Positions 10,605 to 20,842 of a stretch of 64,000 nucleotides of DNA are shown here, piece after piece. The notes below the pieces were generated by a model. That model was not told where the DNA came from. It saw only the letters and a program-made list of their open reading frames with translations, and did no database searches. The position numbers and the translations under genes are program-made. This DNA is from Ypsolopha sequella. Its lineage: Eukaryota > Arthropoda > Insecta > Lepidoptera > Ypsolophidae. Every line of letters starts with the position of its first letter. Position 1 is the stretch's first letter. Where the stretch lies: positions 1,488,001 to 1,552,000 of the forward strand of contig OW204012.1 in the NCBI GenBank assembly GCA_934047225.1, in the 5' to 3' direction.

Positions 10605-13600
10605 TTAAACATCAATAGGCAGAACACATATCTTCAAAATGGATCGTGTATGAATTTTACCATTTGATGTTTTTACCTCAACGGCTCTTACATGCCCATC
10701 ATGACCAGGGTATACATTTACAACTCTGGCCATTGGCCATGACATTGTAGGAACATTATCCTCCTTTAAAATTACAAGAGTTCCAATCTTAATATTGGGT
10801 GTGATGCTTAGCCACTTAGGCCTATTTTGTAAAACATTAAGATACTGTTTGGACCACATATTCCAAAATGATTGTTTGATTTGTGTACATAACTGCCAAA
10901 ATTTCAATTTATTTTGTGGAACGTTTGACACATCATTTTCTGGATACATTGTTAAAGCATTGCCTATTAAAAAATGACCCGGAGTCAGATAGCTAAAATC
11001 GTTTACATCACATGGGCTTATTGGAAGCAAAGGTCTAGAATTAAGCACACATTCTATTTCTACTAACACAGTGTTTAATTGTTCATAAGTCAATAAATGA
11101 CCCTGTACCACCCTTCTCAAATGATATTTAGTACTCTTTACCGCAGCCTCCCAGAGGCCTCCAAAGGTAGGTGAATAACAAGGAATAAAATGGAAGTCTA
11201 TTCCTTTTTGAGCAGTAAATTGAAAAACTTTACTCTGGTGGTTTTTGGAAGAAATTAGGTCGTAAAGTTCCACTAACTGGTTCTTTGCCCCCTTAAAGGT
11301 GCTAGCATTGTCAGAGAAGATTTCTTTCGGCACACCTCTTCTTGATATAAGTCTACGAAGACACGCAAGATAGGTATCGGACGTGAGATCAGAGGCTAGC
11401 TCTAAATGTATTGCCTTAGTGGCAAAACATACGAACACGCATATATAGCCTTTACCTACAAGTGATCGTCTAATACGCGAAAGTTTGACATTTATAGGTC
11501 CTGCGAAATCTACTCCAACTTTTTCAAAGGGACGGCTCATCGCAGTCACCCTTCCGGCCGGCAAGGAGCCCATCAGCTGTTTGGAAGCAGTAGCCCTTTG
11601 TCTAAAACATGTTATACATTTATTTATTATTTTCTTGATATATGATAAACCATTAGATATCCAATACTTTTGGTTTAAACTTGACAATAAAAGCTTAGGT
11701 CCTCCATGGAGGAGCTTCTCATGTTCAGATCTAACAATACATTCAGTGACATGAGATTGTTTTGGTAAAATCACTTGGTGTTTTTGTGAGTAAGGAATAT
11801 CAGCATGATGCAACCTACCACCCACACGTAGAATACCCAAGTTATCTAAAAAAGGATGTAAGCTTTGTAAAGAACCCTTCACGCATTCTTTTCTTTTTAA
11901 ATATTCAATTTCCTCTTTGAAATATGATTCTTGTTCATTCTTAATGAGCAACATTAGCGCACAAGTTAGTTCTGTACTCGAAAGGAATTCATGTGAGACC
12001 TTACTGCCCTTTAAATTGTTGATAAATCTTAGAACATAAGCTAATATGCGTACTATTTTATGTATGCTAGAATGTTTATGTATACTTTCCAAGGTGTCGT
12101 TTACTGGATCAGGTGAAGATCCTACATTGCTGGAGAATGTTGCACTCGTCCGGCTCTCGGGTAAGTCGAGAGGTAACTTTATAGAATTATCAAATTTGTA
12201 CTGACTGTCATGCAAGAATGGAGGCCCATGCCACCACAAATTGCAGGCGCCAAGTTCTTGTGGACTGACACCCCTGCTGATGTAGTCTGCTGGGTTGTCT
12301 TTGGTGTTGACATATAGCCAATGACAGTCAGCTGTATTGTTAGTTATAACCTTCACCCTATTCGCCACATAAGCCGTCAACTTCATTGCTTCAGAACGTA
12401 ACCATGCAATCACGATTTTGGAATCAGTAAATAAGTAAATTTGACTTATTTTAAGTTTAAGCTTAAGCGTATTTGAGACCTTTGCAATTAAAATTGACAA
12501 CAGTAGCGCAGCATTTAACTCTAAGCGTGGCACAGTCAGGTTTTTATTTTGAAGCGGGTTTATGCGGGATTTCGAGCAGAGCAAATGCATATTTACTTTG
12601 TCATTATGATGAGTTACGCGTAAATACACGCAACAGCCATATGCAGTGGAACTAGATGCATCAGAGAAGCCTATAAGTTCAACCTTGTCTGCTTGTGATA
12701 TCAAAATATTTCTATTTACATAGATTGGATCCATTTTTGCAAGACTGGAGGAAAATTCCAGCCACTCTGTTTTAATACCTTCATCAGGGGTGGAATCCCA
12801 ATCAGTCTTGGAAGACCATAATTTCTGCATTATCGCCTTAGCTTGAACAATGATAGGACCTACATAACCCATCGGGTCATAAAACTTTGCTATATAAGCC
12901 AAGATTTCTCTTTTTGTAATTTTCTTTGTGTCAAAAGATTCTGGACATGTTATTTTAAACTTATCTTGATGAACGACCAACTGTAAACCTAAAGTTTTTA
13001 TGCTACAGTCGTTATTTTGAAGCTCTAACTTATCAAAGTGTTGTTCAGTTGATGGAATATCCTCTAATATTCGACTATCATTTGATGACCATTTATGCGT
13101 TTTGAAACTGCCCAGTTGTAGGAGCTGTCGAAGCTGCGATTTTGCTTCTATGATCAATTTTATATTGCTATTTGCATAGAGCACGTCATCAACGTAGGTG
13201 CAGTTATTTAGAATGAACGAGGCCAATGGCAAATTGCGTTCATGCTGGTTCGCCAGTTCCTTCAAGCAACGCGTGGCTAGATAGCTAGAGCTCTTAAGCC
13301 CGTAGGTCACAGTATCAAGCCTGATACACTTGATAGCTTCATCAGGGCTGTCTCTCCACAGGATATTCTGTAAGGAAGTATGCTCAGGGGTTACACGAAT
13401 GTTTCGAAACATTTTTTTTATATCAGTGGTGAATGTGTAATCACCAAAACGGAACAAGAGCAAAATGTCGAAAAGATCTCTCTGTACTGTGGGTCCGTTT
13501 AACAATAAATCGTTGAGCGATACTTTCTTACTGGTCTTCATCGATCCGTCAAATTCAGTACGCAACTTGGTGGTCTTACTGTCAGGATTGAGGACTCCAT

Positions 13601-14570
13601 GATGGGGAAGAAAATATACTGCGTCCTTACTTAGTTGGTAAGATTCGATGTCAACATAATGACCATGGTTTAAATTCACATATTCGTGAATAAACTTTCG
13701 ATACTCTAAGAAAAGATAAGGATTTTTTTGCAATTTCTTTTCGAGATTCAAAAATCTTTTTAAAGCGAAATGAAATGAATTTCCTAGCGCATCATTCACT
13801 TGGTCTAGTGGCAGTTTTAAAGGCAAAGCAACTTCAAAACAATTTTCTTTCAACTGAACAGTCTTTTGAAAAATATACTCGCAGAGCTCTTGCTCTGAAG
13901 ACCTTTCGTTGTAAATTTCAGGAATGCTTTCGCTTTTCCAGAAGTTTGTTAAATTTTCATTGATATCTGATTCACAAGTGACACATTTTAAAACTGCTAC
14001 CTTGTTACAGACATTTGATGATACCGTTTGTGGCAAGCTTCCCCCGATTATGTAACCAAACTGCGTGTTGATAAGCTGTGGCTGCTGTGCATTTGGCGTC
14101 GACCGTTTAGGCAAAACGTCGCTCAATGACTCCAGTGGCAGCAATGCCTGGAAGAAACAATCGGCTCCCATTAATATGTCAATTTGACCGGGGATGTTAA
14201 AATTTTTATCTGCTAGCCTAACATTTTTAGGGATCGCAAAGTCTGATAAATCTAGTTTTCGCTGAGGTAGCTCACATGTGATTCGCTCAACCACATGACA
14301 AATGGTTGTTATTTTAAATGGATTGACAAACGAATGTATCTCCACAGGTACACACCGCTTCACACTGGCTTTGGTATTGGTGATTCCTACTATATTAATA
14401 TTATTTTGAGTGGGCCGTAAATCTAGCAGCTGAACGGCCTTTTCTGAAATAAAAGACAGCTGTGACCCACTGTCAAGTAAGGCTTTGAAGTGCACCTCCT
14501 TGCCGTCTCGAGTGAAAAGCTTTACCTGGGCTGTGGGTAAAAGTACATTGTTAGTCAGATTTGCCGCCAA
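10605..14570 (-). CDS. pol: BEL/Pao pol polyprotein (protease, RT, RNase H, integrase)
   Basis: 1321 codons, uninterrupted. In order: aspartic protease with LLDSGSQ (DSGS at residues 33-36); reverse transcriptase with FTTDIKKMF and YVDD (459-462); RNase H with FSDAS (D637), LELNAALL and FTDSK; an integrase His/Cys finger (H...H...CITC); an integrase core with D1021 (GVDFAG), D1087 (FSDNAS) and E1141 (GLWEAA); and a C-terminal NRPKW segment of the DUF5641 kind. The protein makes and integrates the element's cDNA. The annotated ATG lies inside the frame, which is open upstream to 14729, so natural expression is probably as a Gag-Pol fusion. All catalytic residues I can identify are present. Confidence 0.95.
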   Translation of the reverse strand: MAANLTNNVLLPTAQVKLFTRDGKEVHFKALLDSGSQLSFISEKAVQLLDLRPTQNNINIVGITNTKASVKRCVPVEIHSFVNPFKITTICHVVERITCELPQRKLDLSDFAIPKNVRLADKNFNIPGQIDILMGADCFFQALLPLESLSDVLPKRSTPNAQQPQLINTQFGYIIGGSLPQTVSSNVCNKVAVLKCVTCESDINENLTNFWKSESIPEIYNERSSEQELCEYIFQKTVQLKENCFEVALPLKLPLDQVNDALGNSFHFALKRFLNLEKKLQKNPYLFLEYRKFIHEYVNLNHGHYVDIESYQLSKDAVYFLPHHGVLNPDSKTTKLRTEFDGSMKTSKKVSLNDLLLNGPTVQRDLFDILLLFRFGDYTFTTDIKKMFRNIRVTPEHTSLQNILWRDSPDEAIKCIRLDTVTYGLKSSSYLATRCLKELANQHERNLPLASFILNNCTYVDDVLYANSNIKLIIEAKSQLRQLLQLGSFKTHKWSSNDSRILEDIPSTEQHFDKLELQNNDCSIKTLGLQLVVHQDKFKITCPESFDTKKITKREILAYIAKFYDPMGYVGPIIVQAKAIMQKLWSSKTDWDSTPDEGIKTEWLEFSSSLAKMDPIYVNRNILISQADKVELIGFSDASSSTAYGCCVYLRVTHHNDKVNMHLLCSKSRINPLQNKNLTVPRLELNAALLLSILIAKVSNTLKLKLKISQIYLFTDSKIVIAWLRSEAMKLTAYVANRVKVITNNTADCHWLYVNTKDNPADYISRGVSPQELGACNLWWHGPPFLHDSQYKFDNSIKLPLDLPESRTSATFSSNVGSSPDPVNDTLESIHKHSSIHKIVRILAYVLRFINNLKGSKVSHEFLSSTELTCALMLLIKNEQESYFKEEIEYLKRKECVKGSLQSLHPFLDNLGILRVGGRLHHADIPYSQKHQVILPKQSHVTECIVRSEHEKLLHGGPKLLLSSLNQKYWISNGLSYIKKIINKCITCFRQRATASKQLMGSLPAGRVTAMSRPFEKVGVDFAGPINVKLSRIRRSLVGKGYICVFVCFATKAIHLELASDLTSDTYLACLRRLISRRGVPKEIFSDNASTFKGAKNQLVELYDLISSKNHQSKVFQFTAQKGIDFHFIPCYSPTFGGLWEAAVKSTKYHLRRVVQGHLLTYEQLNTVLVEIECVLNSRPLLPISPCDVNDFSYLTPGHFLIGNALTMYPENDVSNVPQNKLKFWQLCTQIKQSFWNMWSKQYLNVLQNRPKWLSITPNIKIGTLVILKEDNVPTMSWPMARVVNVYPGHDGHVRAVEVKTSNGKIHTRSILKICVLPIDV

Positions 14571-14637
14571 TGAAGCGGGAGATGCGGCGGATTGCTGAGT
14601 ATCAACTTTCTTATTATTATCGCTGTGTAACAGAGTA

Positions 14638-15783
14638 TTATGTTTTCCTTTGCATTCTGCACACCGAAAGTGATATTTGCATTTTCCTGCATGCGCACCT
14701 AAAACATATATTACATATGCCTTTTTCTTCTACAAACTGCACCCTTTCAGTGGCAGGCAATAACTGAAAGCTTTCACATAAGTATAACTTATGATTGGAC
14801 TTACAGAAGAGACATGAAGCTTCCTGCGCTGTCGTGTAGGTGACTAATTTGCCAGTGGTCGGGCCTGGACGCTGCTCCCTTACTTCTTTGTACTGCTGGC
14901 GTTGCTGACCTTGGGGAGGTTCAGCATTTTCCAGCGCCAATGCACGCTTATCAATAAATTCGAGAAGCTCCGCCACAGTCGGGTCCACCTTACTGTTCCT
15001 CTCAATCTGGTATGCTCTTGATGTGTATGCATCTAATTTTCGAGAAAGTACACACACAATTATAGCATCCCAATACCTAACATTTGGCTCAAGATTGGTC
15101 AAGGCAGCAAGTTCTTGTTTGACATTCGATACAAATTCTCTCAAATTGCTTGCTGTTGATTTTGACAAAGGTTTGAGATCCAATATTGTGCTAATGTGAT
15201 CATTAATTATTTTAAACTGGTTATTATAACGGTCTTTGAGTAGACCAAGTGCCTTTTTGTAGCTTTCGTGCGTCAAAGGCAGGTTTTGAACTAAACGCAG
15301 GGGTTCATCCCTGAGATAGGCACGCAAGTAATATAATTTTTGCACATAATCAATATTTTCGTTGTCATTTATGACCGAGTTAAATAAATTTATGAATGGT
15401 ATATATTCTGTGTACTTACCACTGAATATAGGTATATTTATTGGTGGTAACCTAAGTTTGGAAATTGGAGGGGACGAAGTGTTGGGTCTTGGATCGGGAA
15501 TATCGGCTTCACGTCGTTTTATTTCCAAATTGAGCGTAGACATAATATTATAATAGCGATCCTCAACCTCGCTAACATTCTCTTTGTCGCTATCATCTAA
15601 AATCAAAATTTTGACATTGTATTTTTCATACTCTGAAAACAATTCTGCAGTGCGTGTTCTTTTTAATTTCAAGGCTTCTAACAAAGAAGCAGAAACATCG
15701 CCACTGTTTGTAACAAAGTTGTTTAATCTGGTAATATTACCTTTTATATAACCACGTGCCGCGACCAAATCGCTTAGCTCCAT
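14638..15783 (-). CDS. gag: BEL/Pao gag
   Basis: 381 codons starting MELSDLVAARG. A coiled-coil-prone N-terminus is followed by LPPINIPIFSGKYTEY, the DUF1759-type capsid region of BEL/Pao Gag, then DEPLRLVQNLPLT and a Cys-rich start of a zinc knuckle (LFCKSNHKLYLC and CNICFRC). It packages the element RNA into particles. The frame ends at 14638, while the cysteine pattern carries on in the +1 frame that leads into pol. The frames overlap over 14638-14729, with the likely shift point at 14698-14706. Either recoding or a 1-nt mutation explains this. Confidence 0.9.
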   Translation of the reverse strand: MELSDLVAARGYIKGNITRLNNFVTNSGDVSASLLEALKLKRTRTAELFSEYEKYNVKILILDDSDKENVSEVEDRYYNIMSTLNLEIKRREADIPDPRPNTSSPPISKLRLPPINIPIFSGKYTEYIPFINLFNSVINDNENIDYVQKLYYLRAYLRDEPLRLVQNLPLTHESYKKALGLLKDRYNNQFKIINDHISTILDLKPLSKSTASNLREFVSNVKQELAALTNLEPNVRYWDAIIVCVLSRKLDAYTSRAYQIERNSKVDPTVAELLEFIDKRALALENAEPPQGQQRQQYKEVREQRPGPTTGKLVTYTTAQEASCLFCKSNHKLYLCESFQLLPATERVQFVEEKGICNICFRCACRKMQISLSVCRMQRKT

Positions 15784-16239
15784 TTTCCAAACGCACTAGT
15801 TGTGCTTATAACGAACAACAATATAACGTTTCGTTGATATAGACTTGTTGGCGTTATTATTCTAAGCTTGTTTGCAATTACAATACCACTTATTCCAAAA
15901 TTATGAAAAAACTGTCAAGAAATGTTTTTTTTTTTGCTTTGACACAACCTAGATCATAGATAAGACTACCTAAATCATAGATTTAGTATATAAAAAGTCT
16001 AAGATACAAGTCTATGACCTAAATTATATAAAATGTCAGTCTGACTGAACTGAAGCTTTCAAGGGAAAAAATTACAAGTTTTATGCTCTGTGGTGAGTTT
16101 TATGCCGACACTGAACGCCGACAGATACCTTTTTCGGCGACACGATTTGACGATGTTGAGTTGATTGCAGACACCGTATGCCGACACCGCCGTTCGCCGA
16201 CAGGAATGTTTCTAGGCTGTTCGCCGCCGTTGTACCTGG

Positions 16240-16545
16240 TTTGCCGACTCTTTTCGCCGAAACGCCGTCACTTTTCTATATTGAAATCATGAAAAGTTGT
16301 CTGATCAACGTCCCAGGAGTAGGCTTCCACTTCGGTATCCTGGCTGATGTAGAATCGCAGCCAAGATGTTCGTATAGACGAAATGGAAAGGGGTTTGGCC
16401 GACTCTTTTTGCTGAAACGCTGTCACCTTTCTATATTAAAATCGTGAAAAGTTGTCTGATCAACGTTCCAGGAGTAGGCTTCCACTGCGGTATCCTGGCT
16501 GATGTAGAATTGCAGTCAAGATGCACGTATATGGAATGAAAACGG
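16240..16545 (-). repeat. Two-copy tandem repeat (period about 154 bp) in the BEL leader
   Basis: ttgccgactcttttcgcc...gttgtctgatcaacgtcccagg...tatcctggctgatgtagaat recurs once, diverged by roughly 10%. The adjacent 16080-16240 also carries several scattered gccgac motifs. It lies in the roughly 885-nt untranslated leader between PBS and gag. Confidence 0.8.
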
Positions 16546-16655
16546 TTCAAGGGCTTGCGAGCTCGAAAATAAAATGTCGGACAAAAGTCGTACGTGTAAA
16601 ACGCGTTGGCACAAACTTGCAGATCTTCTTTATTGCTATCGTTGGATGCTTCTCT

Positions 16656-16668
16656 TCTCGAAGGACCA
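16656..16668 (-). other. BEL/Pao primer-binding site
   Basis: Directly after the 5' LTR the minus strand reads TGGTCCTTCGAG. TGG is the complement of a tRNA CCA end, as expected for minus-strand priming. I cannot name the tRNA with confidence. Confidence 0.6.
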
Positions 16669-16832
16669 TGAAGGAATGTTTACCATAGGGCTGACTGAAA
16701 CTTGCACGTTTAATTAATTTTAAATATATTTATAAGATTTTTAGGTACATTAGCACAAAAGGTATTTTTAAGAGAGATAGAGTTGCCAGATACAATACAT
16801 AAATTCTACATTTAATGTTGGTGTTGCCAACA
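16669..16832 (-). repeat. BEL/Pao 5' LTR
   Basis: Identical in sequence and length to 10193-10356; outer flank CTTAT. It holds the promoter by family knowledge; no individual element was mapped. Confidence 0.95.
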
Positions 16833-16837
16833 CTTAT

Positions 16838-16961
16838 AACAAACGAAAAATAAAAAAGTTTTTATTATTTACACATTTATTCTAGCCCTTCCTTACGATG
16901 TTTTTTTTTTTTTTTTTTTTTATGGCAAGGACATTCCTTGTTCTTTCCCTGTACCCTTCAA
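16838..16961. mobile_element. Right half of the element split by BEL, with T-tract
   Basis: tctagcccttccttacgatg, a T run of about 20, then ggacattccttgttctttcc: the reverse complement of 9996-10046. Confidence 0.65.
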
Positions 16962-17442
16962 ATGGTTTTGAAATTGTCGATGGCTGTAATAGGCCGATGT
17001 GCTGTCAAAATGTATTTTTAACTTTTCCGTTCCGATTTGTGCTATTAACGTTTACTTACTAATACTAGTGTACATGCAGTTAAGCTATTTAACTTTATAC
17101 AAGCTGAGTAACTTTGTAAAAATTCATGTAAAAGCATGAGAAATAAAAGCAAATATCTCGTTTCTCCATGCTTTTGGACATAGGTATATGTTTTTGATAT
17201 AGCTTTTATTTCGGCAGAATCCTTTACTTAATTTAATGAATTGAACATTGCGGAATTTATGAATCAAATTGTAATACTAGACCTGCCATTCACCTTTGGA
17301 TATGAAGATTGCTGAATTGGGATTCGAACCAGGGATCCATATTTCATTTCAGCGATCGCCAGTGTCAAAATATAGAAAATTATTTCTATAACCGTTAGGG
17401 AAATTGCTACACTGAAAAGAGCTAGGCTTGAATATTACTTAC

Positions 17443-17644
17443 CCACGGTAGGAGGAGATGCGGTTATAGTCTTAGCAGAATGAAAGTTATTATCAAAAAG
17501 TGTGAGTGGGTTTGAGCTGCTTTCATCAATTGATCTTTTAACTCTGGATTTATGGTTAATGTTGTCAACCATGGCCTCTGGTTCATTGTCATCGTATATT
17601 GAATACAGTTCAGATTTAAAAGCTTCCAGGTAAGATTTCTTGTC
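17443..17644 (-). CDS. Host gene, internal exon with RVKRS dibasic site
   Basis: 202 nt between acceptor ttttcag and donor GTAAGT, phase 0 in and phase 1 out. The correct frame begins DKKSYLEAFKSELYSIYDD and includes SRVKRSIDESSSN, a furin-type R-x-K-R site, and an acidic and Ser-rich tail. The exit phase joins properly with the exon at 7393. The entry phase does not match the phase 2 end of the exon at 20843, so a short exon is probably hidden in 17.65-20.84 kb. Another frame across this stretch is longer when read through the splice site but ends in a stop and lacks the acidic style of the neighbours. Confidence 0.7.
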
Positions 17645-17798
17645 CTGAAAAAGTAAATATTGTTCAGTTGTCCATATCTGTTGGTGAGGTGATCAAACAC
17701 AAAGCCCATTAACATGGTAAAGGTGATTGCCCAACTGCAGTTTGCAAATGTGTCCATGACACATCTGATGTACCGTCATCAAAATATTTTATGACAAC

Positions 17799-19270
17799 CA
17801 GTGGCGTGCATTGCTTTTTAAAATAGGTAGGCACTACGCCACCTTGGCGCTAGTCTGGTGTCTACTTTATCAAGGCAAGCTGATATACTCATTGGGCTAG
17901 GCAAACTGACGCAAATATTATTGTTTTCGATACACAATTTAGAAATACAGAAAAAAAGTTGCAATTTTAAATGATTTTCTTACCAACTGTGCTTTCTCTA
18001 AACTTCAAGCACAAAATTTCCTCGAAATGAGATTTACCACCACAGATATCTCAAAAAATGAATGATAAAACAATGACACATCATAGAGCATAATGTACCA
18101 CACATGTCATTTGATGGATAACTTGTCCACAAAAGAAAACCAGCCGAAAGGATTTTCGTGTAATTTTGCCAAGCAAAGCGATTAAGGCGCTACGAAAAAA
18201 AAATCGACAATTTCAGAACTTCTGTATCTACTTCGGTAAATAATGTATAATTTTGAAAAAATTGTATATTATTTTTGAAATCTTCCTCTAGGGATCTGTT
18301 AAAACAGAAACGCAATTGGAGAATTTCGGCTCGATAGAAATATTTATTGAAATGAGGTCTTTATCGACACCAATTCTCCTGGTTTGACCATTTAGAATGA
18401 CATATGGACTGCAATTATGTTTTATTAGATGGGTTTCAACAATATCTAGGACCTAGTTAAACAAAATTTTGATAGCATTTTTAGTACATTTTATATTAAT
18501 AAAAAACCGACTTTTTGCTACTTTTCCACGAATCTGTCCCTCTCGCACTGAGGGTTTTTTCGCATATGGAGTAATAGGGACGCTAAAACTTTTACATATC
18601 GCCTTAGTCACCACACTCTTTACAAAAAAGTTTATCCATCGCTGATATGTAATTTCACACAGCAATTTCTTTTACTCTTTTAGCACAATAACTATAACAA
18701 TAACAAAAAACTAGTATTCGTGAAAAATGACGCGCGCGAACCGTAGACAAAACACGAACTAATTAGGTCATTCAACCCTTGCTTGAGTGAGTGGTGATGG
18801 ACGACCAAAAAAAACACTCTCTTTTCACTCATTGCACTTGATGCGCGGACGTTTTTAATTCGGTAGGATTATTATCCTATTGGCAGTAAGCATGCCTACC
18901 GAAGGGTATTAAATTGCGAAGTTAGAATGTTAGAGCTTACGCGTGGGAACGACGTGGTTTTTTATTTCGTCGTGTAACTTGAACAAGCGAAAGATAGACG
19001 TATGGTTATCGAAACTGCAGGTGAGCCGAGTAGGTACTCGCTCGAGTGCCGACTGCCGCGTACCGTGCGTTTTTATATGCAGATTCTGATACGATCAATT
19101 TAGTATTTATGGTATGTATGTTTGTATCTTTATTTTATTATAGTTTATATGGTAAAGTATAAATATATGGTATGTATAGCAGTGTAGTGAGTTTCTTAAT
19201 CAACATTAGGCACAGGAAAAACTTTCGAGGTGGGCACTGCTTATATGCCTTTACGCAATGCACGCCACTG
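17799..19270. mobile_element. Non-autonomous hAT-type element, 1.47 kb
   Basis: The terminal inverted repeat cagtggcgtgcattgc is present at both ends. The 8-bp flanks atgacaac (17791-17798) and attacaac (19271-19278) differ at one base, consistent with an aged hAT target duplication. The interior contains gcgctacgaaaa...ttgtatattattttt, also found at 63902-64000, and pieces shared with the 46.3-kb repeat. No transposase frame. Confidence 0.75.
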
Positions 19271-19739
19271 ATTACAACATATTTAGCTGCTAACATTATT
19301 CACAATTCTTGATACAAACTATTTTTAAAGACTGAAACTATAGAATGTAAAAACTGATTCAAAGTAGACAACATTTCCCTTATATTTCATTTTATGAAAG
19401 AACGATGATCCTAAAAGTTGAATGGCTGTATTCCTGAGTTTGGGCATTCATCTTTACGGTGAATATTCTAATTAAACTAACCAAAGAACTGATGTTGAAT
19501 GTTGAACGCGATACATTTGATGTTTCATTCTCGTCGACCGCAGAGCTGAAAACTTTTATTTTATTGTACTTTCTAACGTGCTGTTTTTAATTATGTACGG
19601 AAATGTATAAAGTTTACATAGGACGCTAAAAAAGTAACCAAGAGGAACTGTGTAGTTAATGTGGTATTCTCCTTATTGTTTTTTACACATTGAGTTTACG
19701 CTTGGTAAAGAAATAAACCTATAGCCAACTCCAAAAACA

Positions 19740-20035
19740 AATACACTTAGCAACAATCGTACATGAAGGATAGCGTCGATGACTCAGAACTAATGTGGGC
19801 CGCTGTTGAGAGAACATGTGTAAATGGGGCTGCCGAAACACGATGGCTAACCGTTGTGCATGTGGTGCTTCCCCACAGACCATAGCGCACCTGCTGTCTT
19901 GTCCCAGATGTCCCAACACCTGCACCCTGGATGACCTCCTCAACGCTAACCAAAGAGGAATTGACGTGGCGGCCCATTGGGCTGCGCAAATTTAGGATTG
20001 CCGATTGCCATCGACACGACAAGAAGAAGAAGCGT
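19740..20035 (+). pseudogene. Non-LTR retrotransposon 3' end (CCHC tail)
   Basis: From about 19823 the plus strand encodes CACGASPQTIAHLLSCPRC and then a DDLL...AHWAAQI end at a stop (19992-19994), the characteristic Cys/His terminus of an insect LINE RT (C-x-C, H, C-x-x-C). It is followed by cgacacgacaagaagaagaag, a LINE-like tail. Only the tail of the ORF is present, so this is 5'-truncated and not active. Confidence 0.75.
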
Positions 20036-20842
20036 CAATGAGATCAAAGACGAAGAGCGCTCACCCAGAAAGTAGAAGAGTGAAAGCAGGTGAGACGACA
20101 ATCAGTCTGTCAAGATACTTTCGGAAAATTTATGCAATATTATTATATGTCAATCTAAGAATGTTTGTATAGAGAAGGTTGACTGGGTGAAAATTGGGAA
20201 TATGTTGAATATATCAGTTAATTATCAGAAAAATTAAAATTCAAAAGAATCTCTGATAAATATTTTCTTTAAAAGATCCACATTAATTAGACCACAGCTA
20301 AGAACAATATCAGTAAGATCAGGAGTCTAATTATTTTGGAAACGAGGTACTATTATTTCGAAGTCATTTTACTAGTGTGTCTTGAATGCGACCTCAAATC
20401 TTTTAATTACTGGACTACTAAGCATCTGCCTGTACCTACTCAGAAGAGTACGGTTCTTAACGACGTCATCACACTGTGACGTCATCGTGTTGGAACACGA
20501 CAAGTCACTTGGTGGCATAGTTTCATCATGAAGGTGGTTACAAGCCACGGTCGAAGTCTACCACCAGTTGAAGAGGAAAGATTTCTCAGTAAGTTTGATC
20601 TTTGTCTAACTATCCAGGGTGCTCCAGATGTATTTCAGTAAACAGTGGCTGTATTTTAGTTTACGTCACTCAGGGAGGCTCCTGGTATGCATCATACAAA
20701 TCAGCTATATAAACCGACGAGAAAACATGAGTGACGTTACCTGAAATAACTTTCAAAATGTTTTGCTTTTTGTCTATGAATTTATATTAAAATGTTTAAG
20801 TTTTATACCGATTTAATACCTTAATCAATATAAAGAACATAC

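Larger units (their letters stand above)
10193..16832 (-). mobile_element. Complete BEL/Pao LTR retrotransposon
   Basis: A 6640-bp element on the minus strand with two LTRs of 164 bp that I find identical, each TG...CA, flanked by the 5-bp duplication CTTAT (10188-10192 and 16833-16837). Order on the minus strand: 5' LTR, PBS, long leader, gag, pol, 3' LTR. Five-base duplications and TGTTGGCAACA LTR starts are typical of BEL/Pao. LTR identity and an open 1321-codon pol argue for very recent insertion. It lies in the host-gene intron between exons 17443 and 7393, in the same orientation as the gene, so its polyadenylation signals could truncate the transcript (inference). Confidence 0.95.

Noticed and set aside
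17464..17757. 97-codon minus frame through the 17.5-kb exon
   Set aside because: It reads through the acceptor and uses a frame that ends in a stop before the donor; the alternative frame fits the exit phase and the acidic style of the neighbouring exons.
20528..20600. Short plus-strand coding-like segment (MKVVTSHGRSLPPVEEERF) followed by a donor-like GTAAGT
   Set aside because: Too short, no matching downstream exon seen and no support beyond composition.
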